Positions 56,631-64,000 of a stretch of 64,000 nucleotides of DNA are shown here, piece after piece (the first letter of the stretch is position 1; each line of letters starts with the position of its first letter). The stretch covers positions 372,001 to 436,000 of the forward strand of contig JAKZHN010000020.1 in NCBI GenBank assembly GCA_037179335.1, in the 5' to 3' direction. This DNA is from Cyclaneusma minus (Eukaryota > Ascomycota > Leotiomycetes > Marthamycetales > Marthamycetaceae). The notes under the pieces were generated by a model that saw only the letters and a list, made by a program, of their open reading frames with translations, was not told the DNA's origin and did no database searches. Made by a program: the position numbers and the translations under genes.

Positions 56631-58662
56631 GGCTGTGGAGCTGTTGGAGAAGTGGAAAGAGGTGATCGGCTTCAATTGCAGTTGGTGTTGAGATTGGAAG
56701 TTGGAAGCAGCTCCACTGTCAGTCTAAGGGACGACGAAAGGAATCGAATCGATAGGTCGACTGAATTCCGTCTGAGCTTCTGGCGGATCTTTTCCTGGGC
56801 GCAGTAATCCTGGAGTAAACAGGCTTGCCTTTAACTACATGTACCTGGTATTTCTTAGGAAGTTTGGATTTGCCAAAGACGTTTGGATGGTCTCCAGATT
56901 CAACCTTAGCCTTGCGGAAAAAATGGTGCGAGGCTGAGAAGCTCGGACCACCTCCACTACCTCAAAACTCGATTTTCGCGCTCTCCCACCTTTCTCTAAA
57001 CTCACACAAACAACAACAACAACGCTGAAAATATGTCGCCAACCCAGCACCACCTGGAAGTCCAGGACTGGTCCTCTGCTGCCATCTCACTGGATTGAGA
57101 CAGCGCAAGCAGACCTGTACATGCTCAGAAACATCATGGTATGTGCGCACCTTTCCACTCTGCCTCTCCCCCAGCTCGCGATGAAATCTATTCCTTTCTG
57201 TTCCGGCGAATTTACCTGTGCCATTTGAACAACATGCACTACCATCTGAAGCTCCTCAACCACATCCCTCGTACTCTACTCATTGTCTCTGGAGCATTTG
57301 CTGACGCTCCCGAAGTAGTACACTGGGGTTCGTCGACCGAGGATTGAGCCTCTTTCCGCTAGGTATGCGCGCTCCCCAGTCCAGCCCTCTGGTCCCATTT
57401 CTATGATGAAAAACATTATCAATCAGTTCTGCTTCTGAACTCTGTGATGACACCCAAAATACCAAAAACTTTTCTGAACGAAAATCACCCCTACTACTCG
57501 TACTTTGCCGTCTGTCATGGGAGCCTTTGCTGACACTCTTCTTCTCAGGTACCTTTATCATTACAAATGTACGAATACTCTCAACACTCCTCCACCAGTT
57601 GCCCTGATGACAACAGCTTATCCATTCAACGAAGCCCTGTTGGCCGAGCCACCCTCCCGCACCGGACCAGTCCTCGTGGCTGGGATGATAGGTTGTGGAG
57701 TTGCACTTCGGTGTGTCATGGAGCTTCAGAGCCCTGGATGATGGTCTTGCGTCTTGTGAGGCTGGATTCTGGGGCCGGCCGCCTTGCTTGAGTAAACCGG
57801 CTTGTCTGAGCGATGTCCACATCATTCTGTCTTGCAGCATCATCTCTATCTGGTAATATGTTACTGACGGAAGATTCAGGTACCGCTTCCTTGTTGTGTG
57901 GCCTGCTGAAGAAGGATTCAAGTGGCTGGAATCCGTCCTTGTAGGCTGGCGCGATTCCAATTATGAGGCTACGAGCTGCCCACTAGAAACATCACGATTG
58001 CCTGGAGCGACGGTCCGCGGACGCGGACATACTCGAGGTGCGTTTGTGTTCGAGTGAACTCATACGGTCACATTAGGGCTTCCCAATGCCTATCTGTATC
58101 TTGCCCCGACTTTTGATGGTCCGTTGCCGGGCCCGCCAAACGGCAATGATCGCTGTTTATGGCGCATAGTTGGGTGTCTACCTGAATAGTTAGAATGAAT
58201 GTAATCTTTAGGTAGTTATACCTCTCCATCTGTTGGGAAGCCGCAACGATGTATTTGACAGTCTCACGTCTCAAGTCATGCAACCTGTGCCACTGTGCCA
58301 TGAAAGAAGTCTACATACGGCCTGAAGTCCACAAGTCGCCGGTATCAATAATGGAGCCCTGCTCGTTCACAACGGAGTATTGTCTCTTGGTTACCCGCTC
58401 TATTCCAAACAACTCTGAATATTCACGATGCTTCCGAGTACCTATTCACAATGTTTCCGACTATTCACAATGTTCCCGAATCTTGATGATGATTACGCAT
58501 ATCTGAGGGAATGAAAACGTTGGAAGAAACCCCAAAGAGTTCATTGAAATTCCTTTGCAGCTCAAACTACCATCCGCCCTTCGTTCAATGCAGCCTGCAT
58601 CTCCTCCTTGCTATGAGTACAAAGAACCAGCCTGATTTTCTGCCCATGGCTAACGCAAGTAC
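56631..58662. other. Gene-free interval upstream of MTR3
   Basis: About 2 kb. It includes the MTR3 promoter. A minus-strand frame at 57280-57960 (226 codons) is unlike any family I know and is not called. One copy of a diverged repeat pair lies at about 58090-58180, and a short 19-bp array lies at 58399-58481. Confidence 0.5.
58399..58481. repeat. Short 19-bp-type array, degenerate
   Basis: About four units built on CTATTCACAATGTTTCCGA, one enlarged to 23 bp. Word content (TATTCACAATG, TTCCGA) matches the TTCACAATCATTCGGA units of the array at 55384. No inverted termini were found around it. Confidence 0.65.
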
Positions 58663-60103
58663 CTAAGTAGAGTTCTCCTCTACGGCTGGTAAGCCAAAGG
58701 CCACCCTCATCTTATCTTCGTTCTGGTGAATCCAAGGAAAGAGTTGAAATCCCTTGGCGTGTTTCGCCAGGAGGTCCACTCCTTTGTCGCCCATGAACAC
58801 GTATTGGGTACAGCTGTCGAAAATCTTCACCATACTGTGCTTGATGTCCTTGTAGGTCTGCTCCTTCTCGTTGATGACACAAGTTGGCTTCGCCATTATC
58901 GAACCGATGACCAGCGTTGCCCTGTGATATTTGGCGAGGTCCTTGGGAACGGGTCTCCTAGAGGCGCGAGCGTACGACAGGCATATACCAGCTTCTTCCA
59001 CTCGGTGGAATCCCAGAACACCTTAAGCCGCTCCGTGTTCGGGTCAAGGTTTTCGATGGCCGTGTTCGCGACTTCCACTCGTAAGACAACCACATTGTAT
59101 TTGCCCTTGCTTGCCGTTTTCGCCCAATTGGCGTATTGTCTTGCCACCTTCAGATCATGCGCCAGATAGATCACTTCGTGCTTCTAGTTAAAATCTCCTC
59201 CAGCGGCACTCTGTAACTTCCCGATGCGTGCCTTCCGGCGTTCGAAGTCGTCTCCCATGTCGAGAATTCCGTTGAAGCGATGCGCCCATCCACTACGAAG
59301 AGAACGATGGAGCCTGGAGCATTCGCAGAAAGAGCCGGAGATGCATGGGTGGGTATGGGGGTTGAGGAACTAGTTCCTCCTCCGGAGCCGGCAGCTAGGC
59401 TGGTTCGTGAGACGTTCGTCGAGGCCGATCCTCCAGGCCTAGAGTCAGTGCGAGCCGCAGCCACTACACGCTCTCGAGATGCAGCCTTGACCGCTCGGAG
59501 ATGCGCAAAGCCAGCGCGCATAAGGTCCTTCAGCCAATAAAGGCAGGTCTCGATAAGTCGTATGGGCTTGCACCGAGGCGTCAGAATGGCATCTTGGGTG
59601 TCCTGGCTGATATGTACCATACGCATCCATGGTCTTGCGCCATTCGTCGTCATCATCCGAGATCGTATCATCCTCCGACTTCATCTCATGGGCCAAGTGA
59701 ATTTCGGCAAGCATCGCATATTCGAAGGTAATTGGACCGTCGTCGATCTCACGCCCGCCGTCCCATTCATCGGAGTTCCAGTGCTTCCAGTGTGTTTCTG
59801 CTCTCTCTTGTGAGAAGCCTAGCCACAAGAGGGTCTCGAGCGAAATCAGATAGTCGGGAATTTCCTGATATTTGTCGTCGTCGTTGGCGGGTGAAGTTGC
59901 GTCGACTGGGCTGCTGGGGTCTGGCGTTAAGAGTTGCACGCTCTCCTGCTCGAGCTCGCTCGATCTGTTGAGCTTGCGCTTCTTGACGCGAGTGTGACCC
60001 TCAGAACTTCCCTCTCGCACATGACCTTGACGCTTGAGTGTTTTTGGAGGTCTTCTGGATCGAGGATTGGGTCGTGTCGAAGATTCTTGTCGGGGTTCGA
60101 CAT
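58663..60103 (-). pseudogene. Frameshifted relic of an unknown fungal gene
   Basis: Coding-like sequence runs leftward but changes frame repeatedly. From the right: MSNPDKNLRHDP (ATG at 60103); a frame with KKRKLNRSSELEQE, PDYLISLETLLWLGFSQERAETHW and EFAMLAEIHLAHEMKSEDD-type text (to about 59600); a second with IETCLYWLKDLMRAGFAHLRAVKAASRERV and VDGRIASTEFSTWETTSNAGRHASGSYRVPLEEILTRSTK, ending at a TGA near 59171; a third with VIYLAHDLKVARQYANWAKTASKGKYNVVVLRVEV; and a fourth with KYHRATLVIGSIMAKPT and QYVFMGDKG to the stop at 58663. I looked for canonical introns at the 59.6, 59.18 and 58.95 kb joins and found none of usable length and phase. A domain I could name is absent. Sequencing error or unusual introns remain possible. 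Confidence 0.6.
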
Positions 60104-60287
60104 GATGGTAAGTTGGTGGGTAGGTGCTCTTTGAAATCGTCGGTTTTCACTGCTGGGGATGGAGGGGGAGCTGTGCAAAATCGTCAGCTTCAATCCGGTG
60201 ACCAGGGAGCTTTTCCAAACTTCCCACCGTTGGGGAGGGAGTCATACCAGCAGCAACTTTGGTAGCAACCTCTTTGGCGACGTATTT

Positions 60288-60401
60288 GGAATATTCAAAG
60301 TGACTAGGAGTATTTCAAGTAACTGCGAGTATTCCAAGTGATTTGGAGTATTTTAAATAATTTGCAATATGCAAAGTGACTGTGAGTATTTCAAATAACT
60401 G
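60288..60401. repeat. 19-bp tandem array, six units
   Basis: Six units with no length change: GGAATATTCAAAGTGACTA, GGAGTATTTCAAGTAACTG, CGAGTATTCCAAGTGATTT, GGAGTATTTTAAATAATTT, GCAATATGCAAAGTGACTG and TGAGTATTTCAAATAACTG. No terminal inverted repeats were found around this copy. Confidence 0.9.
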
Positions 60402-60672
60402 GGAGTCAGAAACTAGGCAGCAAACATAGGCTGGGCATCACTTGTTTTCGCGCACTTAGAATATTTCTGAGTCACTCTTACCTACCTAGGAAGATAGTTA
60501 GGGCCCACGGGCCGTGCCTGGCTTTTCCAAGTTCTTTCCGAATTCCTGAGTGTTTCACCTTCCCAGTTTATTTGATTTTGTGGTTGACGTTATGGTTCGC
60601 TGAGAATTCGATTGGACACCGGTATCAAAATCCATGGGTGGCTCTTTGTATTGTCGGACCAGAAACTAGATA

Positions 60673-60798
60673 TATCGGGATGAGAAAAGTCTGCTTACCT
60701 ATGGCTTGAGTTTCCAGGTGATTCGGAACATCGCAAAGGACGCAACTTACTACTACCCGCTAATCAGGTTATATAAAGACTTTTTCTCATGCTAATAC
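60673..60798. mobile_element. Short MITE-like element with ATGAGAAAAGTCT ends
   Basis: ATGAGAAAAGTCT at 60680-60692 and the inverted ATGAGAAAAAGTCT at 60790-60777 match over 13 of 14 bases and share the AAAAGTCT core of the elements at 50 and 55 kb. Outer limits and the TA flanks are uncertain. The interior, about 85 bp, has no 19-bp array. Confidence 0.45.
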
Positions 60799-62202
60799 TA
60801 GAGGATGTTTGAAGTTTCTAGGTAGCTCGGATGCAATGCTTCAAGACTACGCCCACATGAGAGCTTCTTCTGCAGATATGGTGAGCATGTGCTTGCTGGG
60901 GAATGTGACGATTGACCTCTCTAAATTGATTGCAGTCTTTGATCTTTGCTTCGTCGAGTTTGCTTACTGTTCACTGTACAATCGCCTTTCCAAATAGATG
61001 TTTTCGTAAGTCAGTCTTGAGAAGTATGATTCGGACCATCTATGTACCTCAACTAGCTGGCTTGCTCTAACTTCCTGTCCCTCTCCTCTGTGGTACCATG
61101 TATTCCCAAAGTTCAGTTCTGTCGACAGAGCGATGCTAGGTAGCTGCCAAATGTGCTACTTGCCTTTGTTCTTGCTCCTTTCGCACTTCGAGCAGTTGCA
61201 ATTGGCGAACCCCTCATCAATTTCCAGGGTCTGATTGATTCGAAAGGAATGTTATATGCCCGGTGGGCGAACTCTTGCCTCTTGGTGCAGGTGTTCAAGG
61301 GAACTCATGCAATCTGTATCTTGCCCCGCTGGTTTGGTAGATAGAATGCCGGTGGCCGCTCAACTCATCGCTGTTTATGATATGTGCCGTTATCTGGGAA
61401 CATAAGGTAGCTGTCGTGCTTGTCAGGCCAGGGGACCACAGGTAAATTTGTGCACGGAACGGTTCGAGTCTAACAAGTCCTTCTGAGCACAGAGATGTGG
61501 TGAACCGTGTTTTAATGAAAGACAAGTCTGGAAACACTACGGTGATGTGCACCGAGACCCTGCCCATGTCAGAGCGGTGACTGAAGTCGACGCCATTTCC
61601 GATGTCACCGTCCCCTAAGGCAGGTCCAGCAGTGATCGGTGTCAACGTTTCTTGCCTATGTAGTCTCATGGGGCGATGATGGAATAATACGACATTAGCT
61701 TATTGTGGGATATTCTTGGGCTGATGTGGCCAGTTCACCCCTTGTCGTGCTGGCTCAGCGCCCCGATAAGCCTAGCACGACCTTGATTAAGCAGTACCCG
61801 GATGCCGTTTCAAGGAAAGTGGCTCAGCAACCAAGCATCGTTGCAGCTGCAGCACTGCCAAATTATTTCCACTTCCCGGCGAATCAAACAGGCCGACTCA
61901 GGAAGTCAGCCAAGACATCCACTGTTCCTGTCCTCGACCACGACCGAGAGTCTGCCGGGCGACACCTGCCAAACCGCCCTCCCTCCGACGTGCCGCGACT
62001 CTTCGACCTTCACCGAGCGACGAACCCATTGGCACGAAAAGCGGGTTGCGAGAACAGCGCTGGGTAGGGGGTCCAAGGAGCCAAACCGTGGAGCTGCCTG
62101 GCCGGGCTTCAATCTGACGTCGCCGACTAGTTCGTTGCAATTGCCCTCGCTCGAGATCCCTTTGGCATTCAAACGGTGCGCATCAGCACCGAAAGGGCTT
62201 GA

Positions 62203-63917
62203 ATGCTGCCATCGTATAAGCCTTCGTCGCCCAGCATGTTGCGACATCATGGCAGTGCCGCCCATGAGAAAGGCCTTGCCTATCCGCGGGGAGGAGGAAC
62301 CTTCTCCATCTCGCCTCATAGGTTGGCCTCTCCTTTCATGCGCCCTGGGACTAAGAGAGGCTAATCAATCTCTATACGCACAGATTCCAACCTAGAAATG
62401 CTCCACCGGCCGTGAGACGACGAAGACAGTTCATTTTCAGGTTAGCAATCGCCGGTATCATCCTACTAGCCTTTGCCGTCTTCGTATGGCCCGGCTTTGC
62501 TCTGGCATCAATACTGTCTTTCGGCTTCCTTTCGTCGAGCGAAGACTTTCAGTTAGAAACTGTGCGATACTACGATCTTTCCAATGTACAGGGAACTGCA
62601 AGGGGCTGGGAAAGAGAGGAACGAATTCTCCTATGTGCGCCATTGCGAGACGCCGAATCTCATTTGCCTATGTTTTTCTCGCATCTTCACAACTTTACGT
62701 ATCCTCACCACCTCATCGACCTTGCCTTCCTAGTCTCGGATTCGAAAGACAACACATTAAGCTTGCTCTCTTCGCTATTGGAGGATCTGCAGGCGGATGA
62801 GGATCCAAAGATGCCGTATGGAGAGATATCGATTCTTGAGAAGGATTTTGGTCAGCAAGTAAACCAAGATGTTGAGAGTCGTCACGGTTTTGCGGCCCAG
62901 GCAACGCGAAGAAAGCTGATGGCCCAGGCACGGAACTGGCTTCTCAGCGCCGCTCTTCGACCGTACCACAGCTGGGTATACTGGAGAGACGTGGATGTCG
63001 AGACAGCACCTTTCACTATCCTAGAGGACCTGATGCGACACAATAAAGATGTCATCGTTCCCAGTAAGTTGGGCAAACAAGGAGATACGATGGAAGTAGC
63101 TAACCTATCCTTTCAGATGTCTGGCGACCACTGCCTGATTGGCTCGGTGGAGAACAGCCGTATGATCTGAACTCGTGGCAGGAGTCGGAAACCGCCCTGG
63201 CTCTTGCTGATACTCTTGACGAAGACGCTGTCATTGTAGAGGGATATGCGGAGTATGCGACCTGGAGACCTCATCTTGCGTACTTGCGAGACCCCTATGG
63301 CGACCCAGACATGGAAATGGACATCGATGGTGTGGGTGGTGTGAGTATTTTGGCCAAAGCCAAGGTTTTCAGATCGGGCGTGCACTTCCCCGCCTTCAGT
63401 TTCCAGAAGCATGCGGAGACAGAAGGCTTCGGCAAGATGGCAAAAAGAATGCAATTTTCAGTGGTCGGACTGCCCCATTACACAATTTGGCATCTTTACG
63501 AGCCGAGTGTTGACGATATTCGACACATGGAGGTAAGCTTTGCTTGAAACCCCTTCCTGACTAGTAGCAGCAAATACTGATATTCCCACTAGGAAATGGA
63601 GCAAGAACGCCTAGCCCGCGAAAGCGAGGAACAGGAGCGTGCGGATCGTATGAAGAAGATTAAGGAGCAGTTCAACGACCCTAACCCCCAATGGGAACAA
63701 GACAAGAACGAAATCCAGGACCTTGCTACGAAGGAGAAGGCAAAAGAGGAGCAGGAGAAGAAGGCAGCGACTTCGGAAATTGAAGAAGCCAAAGCAATAG
63801 CAGCCGCAGAAGCAGCCGCAGTAGCAGCAGCGGACTCTGAACCACGCCCTGCAGTAAGTTTTCACCTGATGATGCGCAGATCGAGTTGAGCTAACTATTT
63901 CTCAGGGCGATTCTTGA
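62203..63917 (+). CDS. ANP1: Mannan polymerase II subunit Anp1 (GT62 alpha-1,6-mannosyltransferase)
   Basis: Golgi type II membrane glycosyltransferase that extends the alpha-1,6-mannose backbone of cell-wall N-glycans together with Mnn9-type partners. I read five exons: 62203-62213, 62384-63063, 63117-63532, 63593-63853 and 63906-63917, giving 459 aa. A signal anchor lies at about 23-50 (FRLAIAGIILLAFAVFVWPG). GT62 hallmarks are GWEREERILLCAPLRDAESHL, YPHHLIDLAFLVSDSKD and the DxD motif in YWRDVDVET (D206, D208). NVWRPLPDWLGGEQPYDLNSW, EGYAEYATWRPHLAY and LPHYTIWHLYEPSVDD follow. The C-terminal 100 residues are a charged, Glu/Lys/Ala-rich likely coiled coil. The first exon is only 11 nt (MLP plus two bases); there is an in-frame stop upstream of exon 2, so an upstream exon is required. 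Anp1 rather than Mnn9 or Van1 is chosen by the GWEREE and C-terminal tail. Confidence 0.88.
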
Positions 63918-64000
63918 TATATGTATTATTTTTGTGGCTTTTTCTGGTTGAGGTGGGCCGGAGTTTGGTAGAAAGGACGCGCATATTCTCCCAAGCGATA
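63918..64000. other. ANP1 3' flank
   Basis: The last 83 bases after the ANP1 stop; nothing identifiable beyond 3' flank. Confidence 0.5.

Larger units (their letters stand above)
60104..62202. other. Repeat-bearing interval upstream of ANP1
   Basis: About 2.1 kb. It holds a six-unit 19-bp array (60288-60401), a short inverted-repeat element (60673-60798), the second copy of a diverged repeat (about 61310-61395), and the ANP1 promoter. Overlapping open frames at 61705-62395 look like chance ORFs. Confidence 0.55.

Noticed and set aside
57280..57960. 226-codon minus-strand frame
   Set aside because: No recognisable motif, atypical composition, and a plus-strand frame of similar quality overlaps; not enough to call a gene.
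62249..62291. Alternative ANP1 start at the ATG near 62249
   Set aside because: The donor at the end of that frame (ATAG|GTTGG) gives phase 1, which joins exon 2 in a frame that stops at once; the 62203 exon gives the correct phase.
61705..62395. Two overlapping frames (120 and 197 codons) just upstream of ANP1
   Set aside because: They overlap the first exon and intron of ANP1, show no domain and look like GC-driven open frames.

Overview
This is eukaryotic DNA from a filamentous ascomycete (Pezizomycotina). Every multi-exon gene has short GT..AG introns, mostly 44-210 nt, usually with a CTAAC or CTGAC branch site about 20 nt before the acceptor. The gene set also fits: a WOPR regulator of the Ryp1/Wor1/Sge1 type, a fungal tuberin, a DDX60-type helicase and fungal mannan polymerase. 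I cannot assign a class or genus. I see no rRNA, CRISPR array, autonomous transposase or operon, and no tRNA that I trust.

Layout, left to right: TDP1, DNA repair (216-3624, +); 5.6 kb without a recognisable gene; the WOPR master regulator (9250-10617, +); 2.9 kb without a gene; mitochondrial cardiolipin synthase CRD1 (13552-14778, +); DDX60-like helicase (16622-22245, -); importin-alpha exporter CSE1 (23564-26602, -); tuberin TSC2 (28193-32989, +); a minisatellite (33606-34093); a GNAT acetyltransferase (34915-36100, +); splicing helicase PRP22 (36338-39964, -); a 2EXR/F-box-like orphan with C-terminal repeats (40816-42303, +); a secreted-ectodomain single-pass membrane protein (43032-44616, -); N-terminal amidase NTA1 (46219-48014, -); a two-RRM protein (49824-51014, -); TRAPP III subunit TRS85 (51887-54208, +); exosome subunit MTR3 (55649-56630, -); a frameshifted relic gene (58663-60103, -); and mannan polymerase subunit ANP1 (62203-63917, +). 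Most are single-copy housekeeping genes with no shared pathway, so the window is ordinary gene-rich euchromatin rather than a metabolic cluster.

From about 50 kb to the right end the non-coding DNA differs from the rest. It carries a repeat family with an exact 19-bp period (consensus about GGARTATTCCCAGTGACTA) in six separate blocks. Three blocks sit inside short elements that end in inverted AAAAGTCTGAAC-type termini. Two of those elements, 209 and 226 bp, are complete and flanked by TA dinucleotides, as expected of non-autonomous Tc1/mariner-like MITEs. One lies inside the RRM gene's only intron, and removing it leaves a normal 62-nt intron. The same stretch holds a long compound hairpin and the pseudogene. 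I consider this repeat family the most interesting content of the window.

The most notable gene-structure oddity is a 13-nt microexon in NTA1 that completes the catalytic cysteine codon. All exon coordinates were derived by hand from splice signals, reading frame and remembered family sequence, without transcript data.
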